Part shown: positions 8,587-16,540 of the stretch, in pieces
How positions within the stretch are numbered: the stretch's first letter is position 1
Layout of the letters: each line of letters begins with the position of its first letter
From: Microbacterium sp. USTB-Y
GTDB lineage: Bacteria; Actinomycetota; Actinomycetes; Actinomycetales; Microbacteriaceae
DNA length: 64,000 nt
Reading direction: 5' to 3'
Assembly (NCBI RefSeq): GCF_023703415.1
Contig: NZ_JAGMTU010000003.1
Span: forward strand, 62,001-126,000
The notes under the pieces: model-generated
The model's input: the letters and a program-made list of their open reading frames with translations, nothing else
Databases searched by the model: none
Told to the model about the DNA's origin: nothing
Translations under genes and position numbers: made by a program

Positions 8587-9600
8587 TCAGACCAGGCGGG
8601 CCTTCGGGGAGACCTCGTAGGTGTCGGCCGGGTCATCGTTGACGACGCCCGCGAGCGCCTCGTCGATCGCCGCGAGCGTGTCCGCGTCCAGCACGACCCC
8701 CGAAGCCTTGACGGTGTCGGCGAGTTGCTCCGGGCGGGACGCGCCCACGAGCGCCGCGGCCACGTTCTTGTTCTGCAGCACCCACGCGATCGCGAGCTGC
8801 GGCATCGTGAGGCCGGCCTCGGCGGCGATCGGCTTCAGCCGCTGCACGGCGGTGAGGATGTCGTCCTGCAGGAGCCGCTGGATGAAGTGCGCACCCGAGT
8901 GCGGATCCGTCGCGCGGGAGCCCTCCGGAACCGGCTGCCCCGGCAGGTACTTGCCGCTCAGCACGCCCTGCGCCATCGGCGACCAGACGATCTGCGAGAT
9001 GCCCAGCTCCTCCGACGCCGGAACGACCTTGCCCTCGATCACGCGGTGCAGCATCGAGTACTGCGGCTGGTTCGAGATGAGCTGCACGCCCAGCTGCTTC
9101 GCGAGTGCGTGGCCTTCGCGCAGCTGCTCGGCGGTCCACTCCGAGACGCCGATGTAGAGCGCCTTGCCCTGACGGACGACGTCGGCGAAGGCCTGGAACG
9201 TCTCCTCGAGCGGGGTCTCGTAGTCGAACCGGTGCGCCTGGTACAGGTCGACGTAGTCGGTGCCGAGTCGCTTCAGAGATCCGTTGATCGACTCGAGGAT
9301 GTGCTTGCGGCTGAGGCCGGTGTCGTTCGGACCCTTGGGGCCGGTCGGGAAGTAGACCTTGGTGAAGATCTCGAGGCTCTCACGGCGCTGACCGGCCAGC
9401 GCCGTGCCCAGCACGACCTCCGCCGCCGTGTTGGCGTAGGTGTCGGCGGTGTCGAACGTCGTGATCCCGGCGTCGAGCGCGGCATGCACGGTCTTGACCG
9501 CGGCGTCGTCCTCGACCTGCGACGCATGCGTGACCCAGTTGCCGTAGGTGATCTCGGAGACTTTCAGACCGCTGTTGCCCAGGTATCGGTAGTTGACCAT
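8587..9600 (-). CDS. Aldo/keto reductase (AKR6 / K+-channel beta-subunit-like group)
   Basis: A 337-residue NADPH-dependent oxidoreductase with a TIM-barrel fold. The catalytic tetrad is visible: Asp and Tyr in DTADTYANT, Lys in IFTKVYF, His in LYQAHRFD. The C-terminal ALVGASRPEQL block binds NADP. The MVNYRYLGNSGLKVSEITYG start is the usual N terminus of the family. The ATG at 9600 has TACGCT exactly 6 bases upstream and no Shine-Dalgarno (leaderless). The physiological substrate is unknown; detoxification of aldehydes is typical for the group. Confidence 0.9.
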   Translation of the reverse strand: MVNYRYLGNSGLKVSEITYGNWVTHASQVEDDAAVKTVHAALDAGITTFDTADTYANTAAEVVLGTALAGQRRESLEIFTKVYFPTGPKGPNDTGLSRKHILESINGSLKRLGTDYVDLYQAHRFDYETPLEETFQAFADVVRQGKALYIGVSEWTAEQLREGHALAKQLGVQLISNQPQYSMLHRVIEGKVVPASEELGISQIVWSPMAQGVLSGKYLPGQPVPEGSRATDPHSGAHFIQRLLQDDILTAVQRLKPIAAEAGLTMPQLAIAWVLQNKNVAAALVGASRPEQLADTVKASGVVLDADTLAAIDEALAGVVNDDPADTYEVSPKARLV

Positions 9601-9700
9601 GGATCCAGCGTAGGCGTGACCGGACACATCGAGGCCCGTCCGCGTCATCCGCCGAGACGGATCCGCGCGCGCGTCCCCGTCCACGCCTCGCCGACGCATC

Positions 9701-9763
9701 CGCTCCCGTCGCAGAAACTGCCGCTTTCCGGTGGTCTTGCCGGCACTTTTCGCGACGGGAGCG
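9701..9763. repeat. Inverted repeat, family F, copy 1
   Basis: 23-base arms CGCTCCCGTCGCAG..CCG (9701-9723) and complement (9741-9763) with a few mismatches and a 17-base loop. It lies 9 bases 3' of the DUF4407 gene stop. The second copy is at 20529-20590. Confidence 0.75.
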
Positions 9764-9772
9764 GGAGGGGCG

Positions 9773-11743
9773 TCAGATCCGGGCGCTCTCCGGCTGCCCG
9801 GCAGGAGCCGTCGGGTGCGCCGACGACGGCGCCGGGTGTGCCGAAGCGACACCGGGGTGGGCGGGCACGGGCCAGGACGGGGCGCCCGCCACTGCGGGCG
9901 ACGCCGCGGCGACATGCGGGGGCTCGGCACGGTGCGCGGGCACTGCGGCGGGCGGCGTGATCGGCAGCGCCGTCGTGGGCGCGTCCGGAGAGTGATCCGC
10001 AGCGCCTGCCGCGGCCGCCGGGGCGGGTTCCGCCTCCAGCGGGGCCGCCGGCGCCGCCTCGACAGGAGTTGCCGGTTCCGCGGATGCGGCCGCGACCTCG
10101 GCCTCGTGCGCGTCGGCGAAGGCGCGGTGCTTCGCCTCCTCCGCGATGATCGCGGCACGGTCGCGGTAGCCCTTGGAGGTCACGCGGTCGAGCTCGACCT
10201 GCTTGGCGATGGCCTCCGCCTTCTCGTACAGCGACGGATCCCCCCAGCTCGTCAGCACCTTCACGATCACCGGCAGCAGCTCGATCATGAAGAACAGCGC
10301 CGCGATGAGCCAGTGTGCGAAGCCCAGCACGGGCTCCTTCGCAGAGAGACGGTCGAGGGCCGAGATCTGGCTGAGCAGGCCGACCGCACCGGCGTTCGTC
10401 CCGGCGACGTCGGCCGCCCGCGCGTTGTACGCGTCGAGCGCGGCCTTGTACGCCTGCTCCGCGGCGGGGATCTGGTCCTTCGCCTGCTGCCGGTTCTGCG
10501 TCTCGGTGGCCGAGGTCGCCGTCTTCGACGACGCGTCGGCGGACTCGAGGTCGGTGTTCGCCTGGCGCAGCTGCGCGGCGAGCGCGTCGTAGGTCTGCTG
10601 CGCCTGGTCGAGCTGGGACTTCGCGGCGGTCGAGCTCGCGCCGTCTCCCTGCACCCCGGTGCAGCCGGGAACCGTGCCCGCACCCTGGCCGGTCAGCTCG
10701 CACTGGTACAGCGCACGGGCCTGGTCGATCACCTTCTGCTGATCGGTCATCTGCGCGGTGATCTTGGTGACCGTGTCCTGCGCCGCCTTCTGCGAGGCGG
10801 AGTCGCTCGAGGTGCCCTTCACGATGCCCGTGGACGCCTGGTTCTGCAGGTCGGCGAGGCGGGTGGAGGCGGCGTCGAGGGCCTTCTTCTCCGGTCCGGT
10901 CGCGACCGCCTTCTGGTCGCTCTGCGCCTGGACCAGGTTGGTGGCGGTGACCTCACGTGCGATGTCGTTGTGGAACGCCTGCAGCACGATCGGCTCGGCC
11001 ACGACGAACCCGATGATCGCGGCCATGAGCACCCGCGGGATCGCGAGCCCGAGCAGCCGCCAGAAGTTGCGCGTGGAGCGCATCGTCGAGGTGAGGAAGC
11101 GGTCGAGGTTGAAGATCAGCAGCGCCCAGACGACCGCGAGGGGCACCGCGAGCCACACCAGCACCTGCACACCGGTCGTGAGCGCGAAGAGCATCGACAG
11201 CGCCGAGACGAGCGCCGTTCCCGCCAGCACGAAGAACATCTGCACGAAGCGCGGCTGCTCGCTCGGCACGCGGTCGAGGATCGCCCCGTCGGCGCCGCCG
11301 AGGATCGCCAGCCGACGCCAGAACCAGCCCTGCGGACGCGGCTCGCGCGGGGGCTTCGGTGCCTTCGGGGGCTTCGTCGGGGCCGGTGCCGGAGCGGCGA
11401 CCACGGGGGCGGGCGCCGGCTCGGGGACCAACGGCTCGTCCGCGGGCGCCTCGGCCGCGGAGAACAGCTCCTCGATCCGATCCGGCTCGCCCTCCGACGC
11501 GGGGGCGGGCTCCGGCACCGGAGGACGCGGCGGGACGACCGGCTCGATCGGGGTCGTCACGGCTTCGTCATCGACGGGCGCCTCGGCGGGGTCGGATCCG
11601 GTGGGCGTGTAGTCGCGCACGAAGATGAAGGGGTCCTCCGCCGTCGGGTCGGCGGGGTTCGCGGGGTCGGGCTGTCCGTCGACGTCGAAGGCGATCCGGC
11701 CCTGGGAATCCATGCGGCCAGGGCGGTGGGCGGAATAGGACAT
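9773..11743 (-). CDS. DUF4407 domain membrane protein with long disordered ends
   Basis: A 656-residue protein of unknown function. Residues 1-135 are Pro/Ala/Glu-rich and presumably disordered. Three membrane segments follow (FVQMFFVLAGTALVSALSML, VLVWLAVPLAVVWALLIF, IPRVLMAAIIGFVVAEPIVL), then a ~200-residue Ala/Gln/Asp-rich coiled-coil region and a fourth segment (HWLIAALFFMIELLPVIVKV). The tail of ~100 residues is again Ala/Pro-rich. The order TM-TM-TM-coil-TM and the NLDRFL motif are typical of DUF4407. TACATT lies 6 bases before the ATG at 11743, with no Shine-Dalgarno, which supports this start over an internal ATG at 11713. Two Cys in the coil region (CELTGQGAGTVPGC) could form a disulfide if extracytoplasmic. 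Confidence 0.8.
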   Translation of the reverse strand: MSYSAHRPGRMDSQGRIAFDVDGQPDPANPADPTAEDPFIFVRDYTPTGSDPAEAPVDDEAVTTPIEPVVPPRPPVPEPAPASEGEPDRIEELFSAAEAPADEPLVPEPAPAPVVAAPAPAPTKPPKAPKPPREPRPQGWFWRRLAILGGADGAILDRVPSEQPRFVQMFFVLAGTALVSALSMLFALTTGVQVLVWLAVPLAVVWALLIFNLDRFLTSTMRSTRNFWRLLGLAIPRVLMAAIIGFVVAEPIVLQAFHNDIAREVTATNLVQAQSDQKAVATGPEKKALDAASTRLADLQNQASTGIVKGTSSDSASQKAAQDTVTKITAQMTDQQKVIDQARALYQCELTGQGAGTVPGCTGVQGDGASSTAAKSQLDQAQQTYDALAAQLRQANTDLESADASSKTATSATETQNRQQAKDQIPAAEQAYKAALDAYNARAADVAGTNAGAVGLLSQISALDRLSAKEPVLGFAHWLIAALFFMIELLPVIVKVLTSWGDPSLYEKAEAIAKQVELDRVTSKGYRDRAAIIAEEAKHRAFADAHEAEVAAASAEPATPVEAAPAAPLEAEPAPAAAAGAADHSPDAPTTALPITPPAAVPAHRAEPPHVAAASPAVAGAPSWPVPAHPGVASAHPAPSSAHPTAPAGQPESARI

Positions 11744-11882
11744 CCCATAAATGTACGAAAACCCGCCTGGAAGACCCCCGGGCGAACCCTGGAAGAGACC
11801 CCTGCGGATCCGAGGCGCCCGCTATGCGCGCGCGGATCCGGGGCGCCCGACACCTCCCTCCCGAGTTTCCCTCTCCGCAGCG

Positions 11883-11923
11883 CCTTTCCCTCCCCGCACC
11901 CGCGCCGCTGCGGGGAAGGAAGG
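11883..11923. repeat. Imperfect hairpin 3' of the alpha/beta hydrolase gene
   Basis: CCTTTCCCTCCCCGCA (11883-11898) pairs with TGCGGGGAAGGAAGG (11909-11923). It lies 83 bases beyond the hydrolase stop. Nearby, GCGGATCCGAGGCGCCCG at 11804 repeats with one change at 11832. The role is unknown; a terminator is possible. Confidence 0.4.
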
Positions 11924-12006
11924 CCGGCCGGAGGAGAGAGACGCGGGCGAGCGCGCACACACGGAAACCGCGGCAGGGGCGCTACCGAGGACCGCGGAGG
12001 GGCGCG

Positions 12007-13077
12007 TCACACCCCGAGGTGCGCGGCGAGCTCCCGGTCGAACGCCGCGGCCTCGTCGAGGTGCGGGGCATGGCCGGCCTCGGGCAGGGCCACCTCGCGG
12101 TATTCCCCGCCGGCGGCGGCGTAGCGGTCGAGCACGGCGCGGGTCTGGGTCACCATCGGCTGCGCCGGGGCGACGTCCTCTCCCGGCCACCCCGGGATGA
12201 CGCCGAGCGCGCCGAGGTGGTTGAGGTCGAAGAACGACGCGTCCGAGACGATCGCGTCCTTGTCCCCGTGGATCCAGAGGATCCGGGGCTTCACCGCGAG
12301 ATCGACGATGCCGGAGAGATCGAGGTGCTGCGGCGCCATCGTGTTGAGCACTCCGCGCCCGCCCGCGGCGAAGCCCGGCCAGTTCTCGGATCCGACGGCG
12401 TCGCCCGGGTAGTTGTCGAGTCCGGTCTTCGTCGTCAGCATCGACACGACCCAGAGGTCTTCGTGCGCGGCCTGCGTCTCCGGCTTCGCGACGTACGCGG
12501 TGCGGTAGACGGTGCGCGGTGAGGTCTGCGCCTCATCCGTCGTGTCGCCGGCCTCGAGCCGGGCCACGAAGTCGGGGTTGGCCCCGCCACCGCCCGTGCC
12601 CGCGCCGTCGGCGTCGTTGCGGATGCCGTCCGCACCGTGCGTCCCGCCGAAGCCGTAGGGCGAGACGGGTGCCTCCAGCGTGAGCGAGAGGATCCGCTCC
12701 GGCGCGTCCAGCGCGACCTGCAGCACGACGCCGCCGCCCATGCTCCAGCCGACCAGGTGCACCGCGTCGAGCCCGAGCGCGTCGAGCACCGCGCGCACGT
12801 CGTCGGCGAAGTCGCGCAGCCCCCGGGTCGCGTCGACCGGCCTGGTCTCGCTGTCGCCGAAGCCGCGGAGGTCGATCGCGAGCGCCCGGACATCGGCCGG
12901 GAGGGCGAGCATCGTCGGCTGATAGAAGAGCGCGGACGATACGTTGCCGTGCACGAACACGACCGTGGCGGCGGGCGAAGCCGGATCCGCCGCGGGGCGC
13001 TCGAGCACGTTCGCCCTGTAGCGCGGGGTGTCGACCTGCTGGGGCGTGATGCCGTCGAGCAGTGCGGGAGTGGTCAT
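12007..13077 (-). CDS. Alpha/beta hydrolase
   Basis: A 356-residue alpha/beta-hydrolase-fold enzyme. VFVHGNVSS provides the oxyanion hole, GWSMGGG the nucleophile elbow (Ser112), IHGDKDAIV the acid, and EAGHAPHLDE the catalytic His. A long insert (about residues 145-215, glycine-rich GAGTGGGGAN) forms the lid region. The specific substrate cannot be read. The start has AAGGAGC upstream of the ATG, so this gene uses a normal leader. It is followed downstream by a low-complexity spacer and then the DUF4407 gene. Confidence 0.85.
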   Translation of the reverse strand: MTTPALLDGITPQQVDTPRYRANVLERPAADPASPAATVVFVHGNVSSALFYQPTMLALPADVRALAIDLRGFGDSETRPVDATRGLRDFADDVRAVLDALGLDAVHLVGWSMGGGVVLQVALDAPERILSLTLEAPVSPYGFGGTHGADGIRNDADGAGTGGGGANPDFVARLEAGDTTDEAQTSPRTVYRTAYVAKPETQAAHEDLWVVSMLTTKTGLDNYPGDAVGSENWPGFAAGGRGVLNTMAPQHLDLSGIVDLAVKPRILWIHGDKDAIVSDASFFDLNHLGALGVIPGWPGEDVAPAQPMVTQTRAVLDRYAAAGGEYREVALPEAGHAPHLDEAAAFDRELAAHLGV

Positions 13078-13103
13078 GGCGGGCTCCTTCGGGAGAGCGG
13101 GCG

Positions 13104-13127
13104 GCCCCTTCGACAGGCTCAGGGACC
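13104..13127. repeat. Half-copy of a dispersed repeat (CTTCGACAGGCTCAGGGACC)
   Basis: CTTCGACAGGCTCAGGGACC within the spacer between the two hydrolase genes. I recognise this as one arm of a repeat common in Microbacterium-like genomes; no matching opposite arm is present here. Nearby GGGACCGG strings may be decayed remains. Confidence 0.45.
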
Positions 13128-13226
13128 GGGTGACGGAGGGGGATTAGGGACCGGATGAAGGCGGAAGCGAGCGGGGATGGTCGGGCGCCGGTGGAGGCAC
13201 GGCGCAGGGACCCGGTGCGGGACGGC

Positions 13227-14138
13227 TCAGGGGCCGGCGTCCGCCGCGGCGGCGACCTGCTCGGCGCCCCGCGCTGCGAAGAGGATCGTGTAGTGGTTCA
13301 CATCGTGCACCTCGACGACGCGCAGCTGCGGCACGAGTGCCGCGAAGCCTTCGAGCGCCCCGGGCGCGTAGAGCGGTTCCGCGTCGAGCAGCCCGCGCGG
13401 CGCACGCAGCACGGTCACGGGCATCCGCAGTCCGCGCAGCGCCTCGACGTACCACTCCGGGCCGTACAGCTCGCCGCCGTCCTGCAGCATCGCCGCCGCG
13501 ACGGTGGACGAGCGCAGGTGCGGGGCCGCGCCGTCCAGGTCGTGCCGCGCGTAGTCCTCGACCGCGGGGCTCCAGTCGCGGGCGAACGCCGGATGCGCGC
13601 GCCAGAAATCCAGGTACGCGTCCTCGTCGGCGAACTCCATCGACAGCCGTCGCGCGGCGGGACCGAGCAGCGCCGCCACGTCGAGGTCGTCGCCGTCCGT
13701 CGCTCCGGGCGGCAGTGCGAGGGGGAACCCGCCGTCGACGAGCACGAGGCGCGCGACGAGATCCGGCCGCGCCCCGGCGAGCGCGACCGCGACGAACGCA
13801 CCCATCGAGTGCCCGATCACCGTGCGCCCGCCGCCGCCGTCCGCCTCCAGCAGGGCGGCGAGATCCGCCGCGTGCCGGCGCAGCCCGTACGGCCCGGGCA
13901 GCGCGTTGCTCCGCGCCCGGCCGCGCAGATCGGGGGCGAGGATGCGCCGCTCCGGCAGCAGCGCGGCGACCGTGTCCCAGCAGCGGCCGTTCGCCGTGAT
14001 GCCGTGGATCGCGAGTACCGCGTCCGCGTCGGTCCCGGGGCCGAAGGAGGTGACGGCGAGCGCCGGCTCGTCGGTCCCGGGGCCGAAGGAGGTGACGGCG
14101 AGCGCCGGATCCTCGTCGCGGACGGCTTCCGCGGTCAT
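13227..14138 (-). CDS. Alpha/beta hydrolase with an internal 42-base tandem duplication
   Basis: A 303-residue alpha/beta hydrolase: AIHGITANG (oxyanion hole), IGHSMGAF (nucleophile Ser) and HDVNHYTILF (catalytic His). The ATG at 14138 overlaps the stop of the upstream 3-hydroxybutyrate dehydrogenase gene as ATGA, indicating translational coupling and a joint pathway role. Near the N terminus a 14-residue unit (PALAVTSFGPGTD preceded by D or E) is repeated in tandem (14027-14108), lengthening the segment before the first strand. The pairing with a hydroxybutyrate dehydrogenase suggests ester or lactone hydrolysis feeding hydroxy acids; this is inference. Confidence 0.85.
   Translation of the reverse strand: MTAEAVRDEDPALAVTSFGPGTDEPALAVTSFGPGTDADAVLAIHGITANGRCWDTVAALLPERRILAPDLRGRARSNALPGPYGLRRHAADLAALLEADGGGGRTVIGHSMGAFVAVALAGARPDLVARLVLVDGGFPLALPPGATDGDDLDVAALLGPAARRLSMEFADEDAYLDFWRAHPAFARDWSPAVEDYARHDLDGAAPHLRSSTVAAAMLQDGGELYGPEWYVEALRGLRMPVTVLRAPRGLLDAEPLYAPGALEGFAALVPQLRVVEVHDVNHYTILFAARGAEQVAAAADAGP
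14027..14108. repeat. 42-base in-frame tandem duplication
   Basis: Bases 14027-14066 and 14069-14108 are identical, with a period of 42. The unit encodes 14 residues of the hydrolase N terminus. It sits in a non-core segment, so the frame and catalytic domain are intact. Confidence 0.95.
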
Positions 14139-14908
14139 CGCGCGCTCCATCCGCCGTCCATCGTGTACGACGAGCCGGTGACGGACGCGGCCATGGGCCC
14201 GCACAGCCAGAGCGCGAGATCGGCCACCTCCTCGGGCTCGAGCAGGCGCTTGATCGCCGACTCGACGAGCATGACCTTCTCGATCACCTCCGACTCGCCG
14301 ATCCCGTGCGCGCGCGCCTGATCCGCGATCTGCTTCTGCACGAGCGGCGTGTTCACGTAGCCGGGGTTCAGACAGTTGCTCGTCACGCCGTGCGGCCCGC
14401 TCTCGAGCGCCGTCACCTTGGACAGGCCCTCCAGCGCGTGCTTGGCCGTGACGTACGCCGACTTGTACTCGCTCGCGCGCAGTCCGTGCACGGAGCTGAT
14501 GTTGACGATCCTCCCCCAGCCGCGGTCGTACATGCCGGGGAGCACGGCGCGGGTGAGCAGGAACGGCGCGGTCACCATGATGTCGAGCATGCGCCGGAAC
14601 GTGAGCGGATCGAACTCGACGATCGGCGCGACCGTCTGGATCCCCGCGTTGTTCACGAGGATGTCCGCCTCGAAACGGCGTTCGGCGAGGGCGTCGAGGT
14701 CGCCGAGGTCCAGCACGAGACTCTCGCCGCCGATCTCCGCGGCACATGCCTCCGCGGCCTCCGCATCGCGGTCGACCACCACGACGTGCGCGCCGTGGCG
14801 TGCGAACGCCCGGGCGCACGCGGCGCCGATGCCGCTCCCGCCGCCCGTGACCAGGGCGGTGCGCCCCGCCAGCTCGGTGCCGTTCCCCGGGGGTCGCTGT
14901 TCTGCCAT
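14135..14908 (-). CDS. 3-hydroxybutyrate dehydrogenase (SDR family)
   Basis: A 257-residue short-chain dehydrogenase that interconverts (R)-3-hydroxybutyrate and acetoacetate with NAD. TGGGSGIG is the Rossmann loop, NNAGIQTVAPI the central strand, and NISSVHG with YVTAK the catalytic Ser, Tyr and Lys. The combination SSVHGLRAS..KHALEGLSKV and NPGYVNTPLVQKQI is characteristic of D-3-hydroxybutyrate dehydrogenases. The ATG at 14908 is preferred to an in-frame GTG at 14917: TACCGT lies 7 bases upstream of the ATG (leaderless). It is coupled to the hydrolase downstream and divergent from a LysR regulator. Confidence 0.87.
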   Translation of the reverse strand: MAEQRPPGNGTELAGRTALVTGGGSGIGAACARAFARHGAHVVVVDRDAEAAEACAAEIGGESLVLDLGDLDALAERRFEADILVNNAGIQTVAPIVEFDPLTFRRMLDIMVTAPFLLTRAVLPGMYDRGWGRIVNISSVHGLRASEYKSAYVTAKHALEGLSKVTALESGPHGVTSNCLNPGYVNTPLVQKQIADQARAHGIGESEVIEKVMLVESAIKRLLEPEEVADLALWLCGPMAASVTGSSYTMDGGWSAR

Positions 14909-14972
14909 GCCCAGCACGGTACTTCACGGACATGCACGACGGAAGGGATCCCCGCTATGCAAAACTGCACAG

Positions 14973-15884
14973 ATGGACGCGCATTTCCCCGCACCGCCGC
15001 TGAGCGCGGACGACCTCCTCGTGCTCCTCGCGGTGGCCCGCAGCGGGCGGTTCACGAGCGCCGGTCAGCAGCTCGGGCTCAACCACACCACCGTCGCGCG
15101 GCGCATCGCGGCCCTCGAGACGCAGCTCGGCGGGCGCGTGCTCTCCCGCGAGGGCGCGGGCTGGGACCTCACCCCGCTCGGATCGCGCGCCCTCGCCGCT
15201 GCGGAGGGCGTGGAGCGCGCCCTCGGCCGGCTGGAGGATCGCGACGGCGGCCGCATCGCCGGGCTCATCCGGCTCTCGGCGACCGACGGATTCAGCGGCT
15301 TCGTCGCGGCTCCCGCGATGGCCGCGCTGCGGCGCGACCACCCCGACGTGTCGCTCGAGGTCATCACCTCGACCCGGCAGGCCTCGCAGCAGCGCACCGG
15401 GGCGGATCTGGAGGTCGTCGTCGGACGCCCGCAGGTGCGCCGTGCCCGGGCGATCCATCTGGCCGACTACGCGCTGGGCCTGTACGCCAGCCGCGAGTGG
15501 CTGCGCACCCACCCGATGCCGCAGGATCCGGAGGATCTGGCCGGGCAGCCCCTCGTCTACTTCATCGAGTCGATGCTGCACGTCGACTCGCTCGACGACG
15601 CGCGCCGCGCGGTCCCCGGGATGATCGACTCGGTCGCGAGCACCAACGTCTACGTGCACGTGGACGCGACGCGCGGCGGCGCCGGATACGGGCTCCTTCC
15701 CGCCTTCCTCGCCGACCCGCACGACGACCTCGTACGGGTGCTCCCGGACCTCATCGACGAGCGCCTGCCGTACTGGCTCATCGCCCGCCCGGAGGCGTTG
15801 AACCAGCCGGCGATCGCGGCGTTCCTGGACGCGCTCCAGCAGCGCCTCGCCGAGGTGCGGCCCCGTCTGCTCGGCGAGCGCTGA
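14973..15884 (+). CDS. LysR-family transcriptional regulator
   Basis: A 303-residue LTTR. The winged helix covers about residues 10-70 (VLLAVARSGRFTSAGQQLGL followed by NHTTVARRIAALE) and the rest is the periplasmic-binding-protein-like effector domain. It is divergent from the 3-hydroxybutyrate dehydrogenase/hydrolase pair across a 64-base spacer, the usual arrangement for a LysR protein and its target. TATGCA is found 11 bases before the ATG. TGCAAAACTGCA next to it is a possible short half-site, but I see no convincing T-N11-A box. Confidence 0.88.
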   Translation: MDAHFPAPPLSADDLLVLLAVARSGRFTSAGQQLGLNHTTVARRIAALETQLGGRVLSREGAGWDLTPLGSRALAAAEGVERALGRLEDRDGGRIAGLIRLSATDGFSGFVAAPAMAALRRDHPDVSLEVITSTRQASQQRTGADLEVVVGRPQVRRARAIHLADYALGLYASREWLRTHPMPQDPEDLAGQPLVYFIESMLHVDSLDDARRAVPGMIDSVASTNVYVHVDATRGGAGYGLLPAFLADPHDDLVRVLPDLIDERLPYWLIARPEALNQPAIAAFLDALQQRLAEVRPRLLGER

Positions 15885-15920
15885 GCCCGGCCCCGCCCGT
15901 CTCACCCGTCACCCGACCCT

Positions 15921-15990
15921 TCCCACTTCCGAGTCGTCCCCCTGAGCACGAGCCAGAGACCGTGCTCAGGGGGACGACTCGGAAGTGGGA
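15921..15990. repeat. Perfect 30-base inverted repeat, family C, copy 2
   Basis: Arms 15921-15950 and 15961-15990 are exact complements over 30 bases, with a 10-base loop. It lies 36 bases after the LysR stop and 31 bases before the SixA start. The arm core GAGTCGTCCCCCTGAGCACG is shared with 6487 and 52411. Confidence 0.92.
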
Positions 15991-16021
15991 ACGGGGGGGA
16001 CCGCAGTGGCACGATGTACCC

Positions 16022-16498
16022 ATGAAGACCCTGCTCCTGGCCCGTCATGCCAAGTCCGACTGGGACGTGGCGGGACTGCGCGACCACGACCGGCCCCTGA
16101 ATGCGCGGGGTCTCAGAGACGCCCCCGCGATGGCGCGGCGTCTCATCGACGAGGGCGTCGCCGCGCAGCGGATCGTGTCGAGCACCGCCGTGCGAGCGCG
16201 GCGCACCGCCGACGAGTACGCGGCGGCGTTCGGGATCGCGCCGGACGAGGATCCCGACCTCTACGCGGCGTCCGCCCGCACGATCCTGCGGGTCGCCGCG
16301 GCCCTTCCCGACGAGGTCGAGGTCGCGATTCTCGTCGGCCACAACCCGGGGATGGCGGACGCGGTGGCCGAGCTCACCGGATCCTTCGTCGAGTTCCCGA
16401 CCTGCGCCGTCGCCGAATGCTCCGTGGACGTCGGATCCTGGTCCGAGCTGATCGAGGGCTCGGGCCGGCTGCGTCGCCTGCGCACCCCGCGCGACTGA
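16022..16498 (+). CDS. SixA-type histidine phosphatase
   Basis: A 158-residue histidine-phosphatase-superfamily protein of SixA length. LLLARHAKSDWD holds the phosphorylated His (RHA variant of RHG), SSTAVRARRTAD the Arg pocket, and LVGHNPGMADAV the second catalytic His. SixA proteins dephosphorylate His-phosphorylated carrier or phosphotransfer proteins; the target here is unknown. The gene stands alone after the perfect inverted repeat. No Shine-Dalgarno is visible before the ATG. Confidence 0.88.
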   Translation: MKTLLLARHAKSDWDVAGLRDHDRPLNARGLRDAPAMARRLIDEGVAAQRIVSSTAVRARRTADEYAAAFGIAPDEDPDLYAASARTILRVAAALPDEVEVAILVGHNPGMADAVAELTGSFVEFPTCAVAECSVDVGSWSELIEGSGRLRRLRTPRD

Positions 16499-16540
16499 CC
16501 GCCCGACCTCCACAGGTCGGAGCGGATACCGCGACCGGGA

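Noticed and set aside
14978..14990. A second start for the LysR gene and a T-N11-A operator near 14955
   Set aside because: No ribosome binding site supports a later start, and the short TGCA repeats are too weak to call an operator.
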